Shown here: positions 8,665 to 16,225 of the stretch, piece after piece
Numbering within the stretch: the stretch's first letter is position 1
Layout of the letters: each line of letters opens with the position of its first letter
Origin: Paraburkholderia fungorum
GTDB taxonomy: Bacteria > Pseudomonadota > Gammaproteobacteria > Burkholderiales > Burkholderiaceae
Assembly: GCF_003610895.1 (NCBI RefSeq)
Contig: NZ_MCAS01000047.1
Span: 1 to 41,909 of the forward strand
DNA length: 41,909 nucleotides
Direction: 5' to 3'
Translations under genes and position numbers: made by a program
The notes under the pieces: model-generated
Told to the model about the DNA's origin: nothing
What the model saw: the letters and a program-made list of their open reading frames with translations, nothing else
Database searches by the model: none

Positions 8665-8682
8665 ATGACAACGCCATGACTA
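8665..8682 (-). promoter_or_regulatory. Pho-box-like element upstream of phnS
   Basis: On the minus strand TAGTCAT, four bases, TTGTCAT. The PhoB consensus is CTGTCAT, four bases, CTGTCAT/C, so the halves match 5 of 7 and 6 of 7 with correct spacing. It would tie AEP uptake to phosphate starvation. PhoB binding is inferred. Confidence 0.45.
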
Positions 8683-8685
8683 TTC

Positions 8686-8717
8686 TGGCAAATTCCAAAA
8701 ATTGACACAATTCGCCA
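8686..8717. promoter_or_regulatory. Dyad operator between phnS and phnW
   Basis: TGGCAAATT (8686-8694), 14 bases, AATTCGCCA (8709-8717): an inverted repeat with one mismatch in nine. Its right half belongs to the 16-base motif shared with the gntR start. It overlaps the putative phnW -35 and is well placed to control both directions. Confidence 0.5.
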
Positions 8718-8786
8718 ATAACATCCAAACTAAACTTCTCGTTGCCCTGCCGGGCGACGGACATTCATCTGCTGATGGAGGCTAGT

Positions 8787-9899
8787 GTGATTCTTGGAAA
8801 CGACCCAATCCTGCTGACCCCGGGGCCGCTCTCCACCTCGCCGCAAACCCGCGAGGCCATGCTGCGCGACTGGGGCTCGTGGGACGCCGCGTTCAACCGC
8901 ATGACCCATAGCGTGTGCGCCGAGCTCGTGACGATCGTCCGTGGCGAAAACGACTATGTGTGCGTGCCGCTTCAAGGCAGCGGCACCTTTGCGGTCGAAG
9001 CCGCACTCGGCACGCTGGTGCCGCGTCAAGGCTGTGTGCTGGTTCCGAACAACGGCGCGTATTGTGCCCGTCTGATCCGGATATTGCAGCGTATGGGAAT
9101 CGCTTACGACGAACTGGCGCTGCGCGAGGACGAGCCGGTCAGCGCATCCGCCATCGAAGATGCCTTCAATCGCAATTCGCGTATCAGTCACGTCGCGCAG
9201 GTCCATCTGGAAACGAGTACCGGTTTGCTCAATCCGCTCGACGATATCGCCGCGGTATGTCAGCGGCACGGCAAAAGCCTGATCGTCGACGCCATGAGCT
9301 CGTTCGGCGCCTTGCCGATCGACCTGCGGCGCGGCGGCATCGACGCGCTGATCTCGGCCAGCGGCAAATGTCTGGAAGGCGTGCCGGGGATGGGTTTCGT
9401 GATTGTGCGGCGCAGCGTGCTGGAACAGAGCGAGGGGCGCTCGCCGTCGCTCGCGCTGGACCTGCACGATCAATACGTCTATATGGAGAAGACGACACAG
9501 TGGCGCTTCACGCCGCCCACTCACGTGGTCGCGGCTTTGCGGCAGGCACTCGATCAATTCGTCGCGCAAGGGGGACAACCGGCGCGCGGCGCGCGCTACC
9601 AGCAGAACTGCGCGGCGCTGGTAAGCGACATGAAAGCACTCGGCTTCGAGCCGTTTCTGAAGCCCGAAGTGCAGGCGCCGGTGATCGTCACGTTTCACGT
9701 GCCGCGCGATCCTGCATGGAATTTTCCGGACTTCTACGCTGCGGTGCGCGAAGCCGGCTACGTGCTGTATCCGGGCAAGCTCACGCAAGTGGAAACGTTC
9801 CGCGTGGGTTGCATCGGCGCGATCGATGCGAACGAGCTGCACAACGCGGTGGCGGCGATCGGCCGTACGCTGCAACAGCTGGGGATTCGCGTGAAGTGA
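8787..9899 (+). CDS. phnW: 2-aminoethylphosphonate:pyruvate transaminase
   Basis: A PLP class-V aminotransferase of 370 residues. It moves the amino group of AEP to pyruvate, giving phosphonoacetaldehyde and alanine. The N-terminal LLTPGPL and GSWD are diagnostic. Asp168 (IVDAMSS) pairs with the PLP pyridine nitrogen and Lys194 in SASGKCLEG is the Schiff-base lysine, the same number as in characterised PhnW. I chose the GTG at 8787 because GGAGG lies five bases upstream; the in-frame ATG at 8775 sits on top of that ribosome site. The gene is divergent from phnS and feeds phnY and phnA on the other arm. Confidence 0.93.
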   Translation: MILGNDPILLTPGPLSTSPQTREAMLRDWGSWDAAFNRMTHSVCAELVTIVRGENDYVCVPLQGSGTFAVEAALGTLVPRQGCVLVPNNGAYCARLIRILQRMGIAYDELALREDEPVSASAIEDAFNRNSRISHVAQVHLETSTGLLNPLDDIAAVCQRHGKSLIVDAMSSFGALPIDLRRGGIDALISASGKCLEGVPGMGFVIVRRSVLEQSEGRSPSLALDLHDQYVYMEKTTQWRFTPPTHVVAALRQALDQFVAQGGQPARGARYQQNCAALVSDMKALGFEPFLKPEVQAPVIVTFHVPRDPAWNFPDFYAAVREAGYVLYPGKLTQVETFRVGCIGAIDANELHNAVAAIGRTLQQLGIRVK

Positions 9900-9933
9900 C
9901 GTGCCATGCCATGCAGCGCCCCATGGCGGCTGA

Positions 9934-9962
9934 GGTGCACGAGGCTTTCGCTCTCATGCACC
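9934..9962. terminator. Hairpin in the phnW/deoR convergent gap
   Basis: GGTGCACGAG (9934-9943) pairs with CTCATGCACC (9953-9962), one mismatch in ten, with a 9-nt loop. It lies between convergent stop codons. There is no T-run on either side, so it may act as a barrier hairpin rather than a classical intrinsic terminator. Confidence 0.4.
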
Positions 9963-9986
9963 CGGTGTGCTGGCCGCCAAGGCTGC

Positions 9987-10742
9987 TCAGGCGATCAGGA
10001 TTTCCGGCCCGTGCGCCGTGATCGCCTTGCCGAGCGCCTTCTCCGGCGCCAGTTCGGTGACCAGATAGCGAGCCGATTCGATGCCGTTGATGCGCACCGG
10101 CGTCACGCGCCCAAACTTTGAGTGATCGGCGACCACCACCACCGTGTCGGCGGCGGCGATCATGCGGCTGCGCACTTCGGCGGCCATGCGGCTGTAGTCG
10201 GTCAGGTAGCCGTCCGGCGAAATGCCGCCCGCGCCGATAAAGGCAAAGTCCGCGTGGTACTGCGTCAACTGATGGACCGTGTCGAGGCCGAAGGTGGCGT
10301 CTTCGATATCCGACAGCTCGCCGCCGAGCAGCGTGATGCGGTTGTCGTTGCGGCGGCCGAGCAGCAGCGCGATACGCCAGTCGTTCGTATAGACCGAAAG
10401 GCGATGGCGGTCGAGCAATGCCCGGGCCACGGCCTGGGTCGTGCTGCCGGAATCGATGATCAGCGAGGCGCCGTCCGGCACGAATTCGGCCGCGCGCTCG
10501 CCGATCGCCCGCTTGGCGCCGGCGTTGGCGGCTTCGCGCGTATCGAGATCGGGCTCGCGCCGGTCGCTCGAGAGCGCGCCGCCGTGGGTCGTGACCAGCA
10601 GACCGCGCCCGGCCAGCGCGTTCAGATCGCGGCGGATCGTCTCGCGCGACACGTTCAGTTCGCGCACCAGTTCAGCAACCGAGAGCGCGCCGGTTTTGGC
10701 GACTTGCGCCAGGATGTATTGGTGACGTTGTTCTGCGAGCAT
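9987..10742 (-). CDS. DeoR/GlpR-family transcriptional repressor
   Basis: A 251-residue regulator. The N-terminal HTH reads LSVAELVRELNVSRETIRRDL, followed by the Gly-rich wing VTTHGGAL. The C-terminal DeoR sensor domain shows IIDSGSTTQAVARAL, FIGAGGIS and VVADHSKFG, the sugar-phosphate-isomerase-like pocket. These regulators usually sense phosphorylated metabolites. No sugar gene is near. Its position, convergent with phnW and next to the phn cluster, suggests a second regulator of phosphonate use, but this is inference. An in-frame GTG at 10764-10766 would add eight residues; I prefer the ATG at 10742, although neither has a strong ribosome site. Confidence 0.85.
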   Translation of the reverse strand: MLAEQRHQYILAQVAKTGALSVAELVRELNVSRETIRRDLNALAGRGLLVTTHGGALSSDRREPDLDTREAANAGAKRAIGERAAEFVPDGASLIIDSGSTTQAVARALLDRHRLSVYTNDWRIALLLGRRNDNRITLLGGELSDIEDATFGLDTVHQLTQYHADFAFIGAGGISPDGYLTDYSRMAAEVRSRMIAAADTVVVVADHSKFGRVTPVRINGIESARYLVTELAPEKALGKAITAHGPEILIA

Positions 10743-10854
10743 CTGTTGAGGGCCGGAAGCCGGCACGCTTGGGTTTCGCCACGGGTGGAAGGCCGGCGTA
10801 TTGTATTACGCGCGGCGTGGGGATGCTCCCCCTCGCGCGCTTACCTGCTAACCT

Positions 10855-10884
10855 GACAGGTCTCGCCGAGCGCCGACACCTGTC
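10855..10884. promoter_or_regulatory. Inverted repeat upstream of the UbiB-like gene
   Basis: GACAGGT (10855-10861), 16 bases, ACCTGTC (10878-10884) is perfect, and a further CCTGTC lies at 10899-10904. It sits 34-63 bases before the start codon, in the gap divergent to the deoR-type gene, so it could be an operator for either gene. Confidence 0.4.
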
Positions 10885-10917
10885 GATACCGTAAGTAGCC
10901 TGTCAACCGAACGACCG

Positions 10918-12477
10918 ATGCCGCCACTGTTTCGCCGCTTACTGTTGCTGTTCCACGCGTTGCGTTACGGCGCACGCCTGCTCTGGCTGGCCGCCCCAGC
11001 CGAGCACAAGCTGCACTGGATGATCGAGCTGGTCGGCCGCGTGCATGCGTCCGGGGGCGGCCGCGAACGCCTGCACGGCGTACTGCCGGCGCTCGGACCG
11101 CTCGCGAGCCGCTTCGCGCAGACCCTGGCTGAACGGCCCGAACTCGCGACCGGCACGCTGCACGACGCCATCGACGCCATCGACCACCTCGAGACCCCAC
11201 TGCCGCCCCAGGAATCCGAACAGGCTCTGGCACGCGCATTCGGCCGGCCGCTTGCCACGATTTTCAGCGCGGTCGACCTGGTGCCGGTGCGCGGCGGGTT
11301 TGCCGAACAGACGCACTTCGCGCGGCTCATCGTGCCGGTCAACGGCCATAGCGAAGTGGCCATCAAACTGGTGCGGGCCGATCAGTTGCAGCAGATCGGC
11401 GACGAACTCGCACTTCTGCGCTGGGTCGCGCGCTGGCTGGAGAAACTGTCCGGCTCGGCTCGCCGCCTGCAAGTGCGTGCGCTGGCGCAAACCTTCACCG
11501 ACGACATCCTGCGCCGCTTCGATCTGCGTGCCGAAGCCGCCAATCTGAGCCAGACCGGCCATCACTTCGACGGCGACAGGCGCATCGTCGTGCCGAACGT
11601 CATCTGGGACTTGTGCACCAATCACACGCTGACGATGCAGCGCATCAGCACCTTGCCCGCCAGCGACCTCCCCGGCCTGCACGCGCATCACATCAAGCTC
11701 GCGCCGCTGGCCGCGCATATCGTGGAGGTGGTCACTGAACAGGCATTCGAGCACGGCTTCTTTCACGCGACACTCGATGCACGCCGGGTGCGCGTGAGCG
11801 TCGAACCGGACACGCTGGGACGCCTTGTGCTGGCGGAGTTCTCGATCATGTCGAGCCTGTCGACCGGCGAGCGCGAATTCTTCGTGCACGGCGCAACCGC
11901 GCTCTTCAACCAGGACTACGGCCGGCTTGCCGAACTGCATCGCGATGCCGGGCACGTGCCGCACGACACGCGCGCGGAGATGCTCGAAGCCGAATTGCGC
12001 ACCCGCGCCGAAGCTCACTTCGCAGCCGAGCCGGAAGACCGGTCGGCGGGTTCGCTGTTTCATCATCTGTTGCACGCGGTGCACCCGTTCGACGGCGCCG
12101 TGCCCGGCCGGCTCGCCACCGCCCAGCGCTCGTTCCAGCAGGCCGAGATGCTGGCGCGCGCGCTGCATCCGGGCGTCGATACGTGGAACGTCGCCCGCAA
12201 TGTGCTGGCGGGAATCGCGCGGCGCGACATGGATCACCGCGGCTGGATCAAGCGCATCTCGCGCGAGTTGCCGCATCTGGCGCATATGCTGCCGCGCGTG
12301 CCGCAACTGGCTGTGCGCTACCTGCAACATGAACACGATCGTGCCCGCACGCCGCAGCAGAATGCGCAGCTGTTGCTGGACATCAGCCGTGAATATCGGC
12401 GCACGCGCAGGTTGCTGTGGGCCTGCGTGGTATGCGGCGGCCTGCTCGGCGCGGGGACGGTCTTGTTGATGTGGTGA
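10918..12477 (+). CDS. UbiB/ABC1 (AarF)-family protein, predicted pseudokinase
   Basis: A 519-residue protein with the UbiB layout: N-terminal helices, the KxGQ helix, an atypical kinase fold and a C-terminal membrane anchor (RRLLWACVVCGGLLGAGTVL). UbiB-type proteins act in ubiquinone synthesis. Alignment by eye gives Lys150 in VAIK and Glu206 in DLRAEAAN kept. The KxGQ motif is RFAQ (65-68), and the Ala-rich loop is VRGGFAEQTH. The catalytic loop HADxHPGN has become HATLDARR (283-290), with Asp replaced by Thr285 and Asn by Arg290. DFG has become EFS (307-309). No catalytic activity is expected by the usual rules. It is probably a divergent paralogue with the real ubiB elsewhere. The start ATG at 10918 lacks a clear ribosome site. 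Confidence 0.8.
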   Translation: MPPLFRRLLLLFHALRYGARLLWLAAPAEHKLHWMIELVGRVHASGGGRERLHGVLPALGPLASRFAQTLAERPELATGTLHDAIDAIDHLETPLPPQESEQALARAFGRPLATIFSAVDLVPVRGGFAEQTHFARLIVPVNGHSEVAIKLVRADQLQQIGDELALLRWVARWLEKLSGSARRLQVRALAQTFTDDILRRFDLRAEAANLSQTGHHFDGDRRIVVPNVIWDLCTNHTLTMQRISTLPASDLPGLHAHHIKLAPLAAHIVEVVTEQAFEHGFFHATLDARRVRVSVEPDTLGRLVLAEFSIMSSLSTGEREFFVHGATALFNQDYGRLAELHRDAGHVPHDTRAEMLEAELRTRAEAHFAAEPEDRSAGSLFHHLLHAVHPFDGAVPGRLATAQRSFQQAEMLARALHPGVDTWNVARNVLAGIARRDMDHRGWIKRISRELPHLAHMLPRVPQLAVRYLQHEHDRARTPQQNAQLLLDISREYRRTRRLLWACVVCGGLLGAGTVLLMW

Positions 12478-12498
12478 TATTCATGTGGTGACATTCAA
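12471..12498. repeat. 14-bp tandem duplication over the stop codon
   Basis: GTGGTGATATTCAT is followed by GTGGTGACATTCAA, 12 of 14 identical. The first copy contains the TGA of the UbiB-like gene. GGTGGTGA recurs a few bases later. Confidence 0.6.
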
Positions 12499-12628
12499 GC
12501 GGTGGTGAACGCGTCGAGGCCTGGTTCGTGCAATCTGCCATTGAGCCCGCGCCCGTGATTGCAGCTTCGAACAAGACGCGCCTCAAGTGGCCCGGCAAGA
12601 TGGCGGCTTTTCACGTCACCCCACTCCG

Positions 12629-13501
12629 ATGCTTGTTTCCTCAATCGCCGCCGTCTTCGTCGTGTTGTGGTCGACCGGTTTCGTGGTCGCCCGGGCGATC
12701 ACGCCCTATGCCGATCCCAATCTGTTCCTGCTCGCGCGCTTTGGCGGCACCGCGCTGATATTCGCGCTTGCCGCATTCGCCGCACGCGCCGTGTGGCCGA
12801 GCGGCCGCGATCTCGGCAAGCACCTGCTCGCGGGCGCGCTGCTGCAGGGCGTCTACCTCGGCGCGGGCTACTGGGCCGTCGCGCAGGGCTTGAGCGCCGG
12901 GGTGATGGCACTGCTCGGCGCGCTGCAGCCGCTCGCAACGGCAGCCGTTGCAGCGCCACTGTTTGGCGAACGTCTGTCGAAGCGCGGCTGGACCGGCATG
13001 GCGCTCGGCCTCGCCGGCGTCATGCTGGTGCTCGAACCGAAACTCGCCGCGGCCGCGCCGTCCGCCCAACACGGTAACGCGCCGCCGTGGCTGGTCGTGT
13101 TCATCTCGATCGTCGCGGTCGGCGCGATCACTGCGGGCACGCTGTTTCAGAAAACGTCGCTGGCGAAAGCCGATATTCGCAGTGCCAGCGCGGTGCAGAA
13201 TTTCGGCGCGGCAGTGGTTGCGGCGATTCTTGCACTGGCGCTCGGTGAGCATCGCTGGATTGCATCAGCCACTTTGTGGGGGGCGCTTCTATGGGGCATC
13301 GTGATGCTGTCGGGAATCAGCGTCACTTTGCTGGTGTGGATGGTCAGGCGCGGCGATGCTGCACGCGCCACCGCGCTGATGTTTCTCGCGCCGCCGCTCG
13401 CCGCGCTCGAAGGCTATGTCGGCTTCGGCGAAACGCTGCTGCCGGTGCAGATCGCCGGATTCGGGGTGGCGCTGGTGGGTGTGCTGCTGGCGCGCTCGTG
13501 A
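12629..13501 (+). CDS. EamA/DMT-superfamily permease
   Basis: A 290-residue inner-membrane transporter with about ten helices in two EamA repeats (residues about 1-135 and 155-290). The first opens with AVFVVLWSTGFVVAR, a typical DMT start. These carry small metabolites or amino acids, often as exporters; the substrate cannot be read from sequence. The ATG at 12629 begins the first helix directly. An in-frame GTG at 12587 would add 14 hydrophilic residues. Neither start has a good Shine-Dalgarno, so the exact N-terminus is uncertain. It is convergent with the L,D-transpeptidase gene, 24 bases apart. Confidence 0.82.
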   Translation: MLVSSIAAVFVVLWSTGFVVARAITPYADPNLFLLARFGGTALIFALAAFAARAVWPSGRDLGKHLLAGALLQGVYLGAGYWAVAQGLSAGVMALLGALQPLATAAVAAPLFGERLSKRGWTGMALGLAGVMLVLEPKLAAAAPSAQHGNAPPWLVVFISIVAVGAITAGTLFQKTSLAKADIRSASAVQNFGAAVVAAILALALGEHRWIASATLWGALLWGIVMLSGISVTLLVWMVRRGDAARATALMFLAPPLAALEGYVGFGETLLPVQIAGFGVALVGVLLARS

Positions 13502-13525
13502 TGGTTTGATCGGCGCGCCCGCGGG

Positions 13526-14536
13526 TCAATCCGCCGTGTCGGCGCCGGCCGGCACTTTTGCGCGCACCTTGCTGCCCGGGGCCGGAGCCCAGGCCGGCCG
13601 GCTCTTGCGCTCGGAATCCACCACGACGATGTAGCGCCCCGCCCATGGCGTCACCTGACGGTCGCTTTTCAACACCCACAGCGATTTGCCGGATTCGACG
13701 AGCGCGGCATATTCGGCGTCGAGAATGCCGTAATGGTCGATAAAGGCATTCAGCGACGCGGGAATCCGCACGCACCCCTTCGAATGGCGAATCCCGAGCA
13801 GCGGCTCGAGGCGGTCCGGGTCGGTGGCGTGCATCTGGAAACGCATCTGCGACATGCCGCCCTTGCCCCAACCCCGTTCGCCCTGAGCCCAGCCGAGATC
13901 GAAGATCCGCATGTCGCGCTTGCCGTAGCCGCGAATGTGGTTCTCGTTCAGCGTACCTTCCGAGCGGAAATCCATGTTAGATGGAGTATGTTCGAACACG
14001 CCGAGCGGCGTGATGAAGTGGTCGTACTCGCCGGGCCGGCCCGTTGAAACCGGCGCCGCGCCGATCATCTGCCAGCTATCCGAAGGGACTGCCCGGAAAT
14101 AGATGAACAGCGCCTGAACGTTGGCGTTACGGTCCACCATCACGACATACTCACCCGACAGATTGCCGAGCATGTGCTCGTTCAATGCGGTTTGCAGGCG
14201 ATCGGCATAGGCGCGCTGCTCTGCGGCCGGTACTTTCAGCCGACGTGTCACGTCTTGCGCGAACACATCCCGCAGCAGGAACGCACGACGCGGATCAACC
14301 ACGCCGGCCGCGTCGGGTGCGGCAACGGCCGATGCGTCGACGGCAACTGCCGCACGCCTCGCCGCCACGGATGCCGGGGCCCGCACGGACTGCGTACCCG
14401 AGGCTGGAGCCGTGCCCGACGCCGCAATCGCGACGCTCCATGACAGCGCACAAAAAGCGGCCGCAGACGCGCGCGTCAGATAGCGCGCGGCATGAACTGC
14501 GCGCGCGAAACGCGACACAGAGAGTAAATCCGACAT
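13526..14536 (-). CDS. Exported L,D-transpeptidase (YkuD domain)
   Basis: About 336 residues. A basic N-terminus and hydrophobic stretch AAAFCALSWSVAIAA form a signal peptide, followed by an Ala/Val-rich linker. A YkuD catalytic domain ends in HSKGCVRIP, with catalytic Cys and the preceding His. Such enzymes form 3-3 peptidoglycan cross-links or attach proteins in the periplasm. The large TSNMDF...GYGKRDMR insert is typical of the longer proteobacterial forms. The start is ambiguous: ATG codons at 14536, 14545 and 14620 and an upstream TTG are all in frame and none has a convincing ribosome site; I chose the one that gives a normal signal peptide. Confidence 0.8.
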   Translation of the reverse strand: MSDLLSVSRFARAVHAARYLTRASAAAFCALSWSVAIAASGTAPASGTQSVRAPASVAARRAAVAVDASAVAAPDAAGVVDPRRAFLLRDVFAQDVTRRLKVPAAEQRAYADRLQTALNEHMLGNLSGEYVVMVDRNANVQALFIYFRAVPSDSWQMIGAAPVSTGRPGEYDHFITPLGVFEHTPSNMDFRSEGTLNENHIRGYGKRDMRIFDLGWAQGERGWGKGGMSQMRFQMHATDPDRLEPLLGIRHSKGCVRIPASLNAFIDHYGILDAEYAALVESGKSLWVLKSDRQVTPWAGRYIVVVDSERKSRPAWAPAPGSKVRAKVPAGADTAD

Positions 14537-14949
14537 ACACACCATTTGAGTTAGACGATCTACCGATGCGGAAGTGCTACGGTCCGGTGCAGCCTGGCGA
14601 GGCCAATTGAGGTAGTTCATCGCGTATTTGAGCAAACCTGATTATTATTGATTGCTCGCCGGCTCATGCGGCGCCTGGAACCAGGATGTTACTAAGCACA
14701 CTGGCCCCTGTCGATGAAGAATCGGCCAGTTCACCCATATCACTGTATTGACCGTCAATATCCAGCAATCCGCGCAGCAGTTTAAAAGCTGCTCAAAGTA
14801 AATTTAACGTCGATATTTGCAATAAAACCGCGAGACCGATTTGTCACATCATGCCCGCGGAACCACGCCGTTCGCGGGCGCCACTCGTGCCATCCGCGTG
14901 AGCGTTCATCGCCGACACTCGCGCCACCGCATATGGAGAAAAGAGGAAC
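14537..14949. other. AT-rich divergent gap between ldt and nadE
   Basis: No gene is recognised. It is AT-rich from about 14635 to 14830, unlike its surroundings, and includes a 15-base palindrome (14746-14760) and a hairpin-like AGCAG...CTGCT around 14773-14790. It probably contains the promoters for both flanking genes, but no clear -35/-10 pair stands out. The nadE ribosome site GAGG lies at its end. Confidence 0.5.
14746..14760. promoter_or_regulatory. Palindrome TATTGAC-C-GTCAATA
   Basis: Perfect 7-bp arms around a single C, in the divergent ldt/nadE gap. The form is that of a regulator operator. No known regulator was matched, and none is encoded next to it. Confidence 0.45.
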
Positions 14950-15810
14950 ATGACGCAACAAGACTCAAGCGCACGCCAGGCAAGCATTGTGGCGGAAATG
15001 CACATCGCCGCCGAGTTCGACGCCGCACAGGAAATCGAGCGGCGGGTCGCTTTTCTGGCGAATTATCTGCGCGCTAGCGGCCTGAAAACCTATGTTCTCG
15101 GCATTAGCGGCGGCGTCGATTCGACTACTGCCGGGCGGCTTGCACAACTCGCGGTGGAACGGCTGCGCGCCGAACATTACGACGCGCGTTTCGTCGCGAT
15201 CCGTTTGCCGTACGGCGTGCAAAAAGATGAGGCCGACGCGCAGCAGGCCCTGAACTTCATTCGCGCGGACGAAAATCTCACCATCGACATCCAACCCGCC
15301 GCCGACGCAATGCTCGCCGCGCTGGGTAATAGCGGCGTGCGATTCAACGACGACGCACAGCAGGATTTCATCCACGGCAATATCAAGGCGCGGCAGCGCA
15401 TGATCGCGCAATACGCGGTAGCCGGCGCGCGCGCGGGCGTGGTGATCGGCACAGACCATGCGGCCGAGTCGGTGATGGGATTTTTCACGAAATTCGGCGA
15501 TGGTGGCGCCGATGTGTTGCCGCTCACCGGCCTGAACAAGCGTCGTGTGCGTGCACTATCCAAAGCCTTGGGCGCACCCGAAGCGCTAGCGCACAAGGTG
15601 CCGACCGCCGACCTCGAAATGCTGCGCCCACTGCGGCCGGACGAGGACGCATACGGCATCCCGTACGACGACATCGACGATTTTCTGGAAGGCAAGCCGG
15701 TGAGCGCCGCCGCGCGCGAGACGATCCTGCGTTTCTACGATGTCACGCGGCACAAACGGGCGTTGCCCTACACGCCGTTCGATTGTCCGGTGAAGACAGG
15801 CGGGGCATGA
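14950..15810 (+). CDS. nadE: Ammonia-dependent NAD+ synthetase
   Basis: 286 residues, near the length of the E. coli enzyme. It adenylates and amidates nicotinic acid adenine dinucleotide to NAD+ using ATP and ammonia. The PP-loop SGGVDST lies at residues 53-59, and GTDHAAESVMGFFTKFGDGGADVLPL is the conserved ammonia/adenylate region (shown in part: KFGDGGADVLPLTGLNK). No glutaminase domain is attached, so it uses free ammonia. The ATG has GAGG six bases upstream. A three-copy 13-bp repeat follows shortly after the stop. It stands alone, divergent from the transpeptidase gene. Confidence 0.93.
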   Translation: MTQQDSSARQASIVAEMHIAAEFDAAQEIERRVAFLANYLRASGLKTYVLGISGGVDSTTAGRLAQLAVERLRAEHYDARFVAIRLPYGVQKDEADAQQALNFIRADENLTIDIQPAADAMLAALGNSGVRFNDDAQQDFIHGNIKARQRMIAQYAVAGARAGVVIGTDHAAESVMGFFTKFGDGGADVLPLTGLNKRRVRALSKALGAPEALAHKVPTADLEMLRPLRPDEDAYGIPYDDIDDFLEGKPVSAAARETILRFYDVTRHKRALPYTPFDCPVKTGGA

Positions 15811-15820
15811 AAGAAGCGAT

Positions 15821-15858
15821 GTAAAGACACGCCGTAAAGACACGCTGTAAAGACCCTT
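15821..15858. repeat. 13-bp tandem repeat after nadE
   Basis: GTAAAGACACGCC, GTAAAGACACGCT and then GTAAAGACCCTT: three copies in a row starting 11 bases after the nadE stop codon. Confidence 0.75.
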
Positions 15859-15873
15859 AAGCGCGGGGAGGAT

Positions 15874-15890
15874 GCGCATGACAAATGCGC
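15874..15890. terminator. Small hairpin in the nadE/RRM convergent gap
   Basis: GCGCAT (15874-15879), loop GACAA, ATGCGC (15885-15890). It is short, with no T-run; weak support as a terminator for either gene. Confidence 0.25.
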
Positions 15891-15950
15891 CGCACGCAGT
15901 GCATTCTTCCCAGCTTAAGTGTTCAGCAAACGCGGTGAATTGGGAGGCGC

Positions 15951-16220
15951 TCAGTGCGCGGGCGGCGACGTGTCGTCGCTGAACAGATCGGCGCTCGCCT
16001 CGAGCGCCAGACCGCCTAAATGCTTGCCCTGAATCTGCCGCGCAATCACTTCGCCCACATAGGGCACGTTCGCGTCCAGTTCGACGGTGGCATAAGCGCC
16101 AGGTTTGCCGGCGTCGACCACCTCGACGTTTTTCGCATAATGCCCGAGCTCACGTTTGAGGAATTCCCGCACTTCCTGCGCGCTGCACGATTCCGCGATA
16201 TTGCGCACGATCAGGTTCAT
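15951..16220 (-). CDS. Small RRM-like RNA-binding protein
   Basis: 89 residues with the beta-alpha-beta-beta-alpha-beta pattern of an RNA recognition motif. LIVRNI (residues 3-8) fits RNP2 and GAYATVEL (about 41-48) fits RNP1, although the usual aromatic residues are only partly present. A second helix follows in VGEVIARQIQ. Single-RRM proteins are common in beta-proteobacteria and may bind single-stranded RNA, but no target is known here. The start ATG is preceded by GAGG, which lies in the last codons of the upstream 48-residue gene six bases away, so the two genes are probably one transcript. It is convergent with nadE. Confidence 0.75.
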   Translation of the reverse strand: MNLIVRNIAESCSAQEVREFLKRELGHYAKNVEVVDAGKPGAYATVELDANVPYVGEVIARQIQGKHLGGLALEASADLFSDDTSPPAH

Positions 16221-16225
16221 GCCGC

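Larger units (their letters stand above)
8424..8786. other. Divergent phnS/phnW control region
   Basis: A 363-base gap with no gene on either strand. It turns AT-rich toward phnW. It contains the Pho-box-like pair (8665-8682), the dyad (8686-8717) and a TTGACA (8702-8707) that could serve as the phnW -35, though the -10 region is poor (CCAAAC or nearby). On the minus strand TTGTGT and CAGAAT spaced by 17 bases is a weak phnS promoter candidate overlapping the same dyad. Confidence 0.6.

Noticed and set aside
8730..9875. Open frame of about 380 codons antisense to phnW
   Set aside because: phnW has complete catalytic motifs and a strong ribosome site on the other strand; the antisense frame has none.
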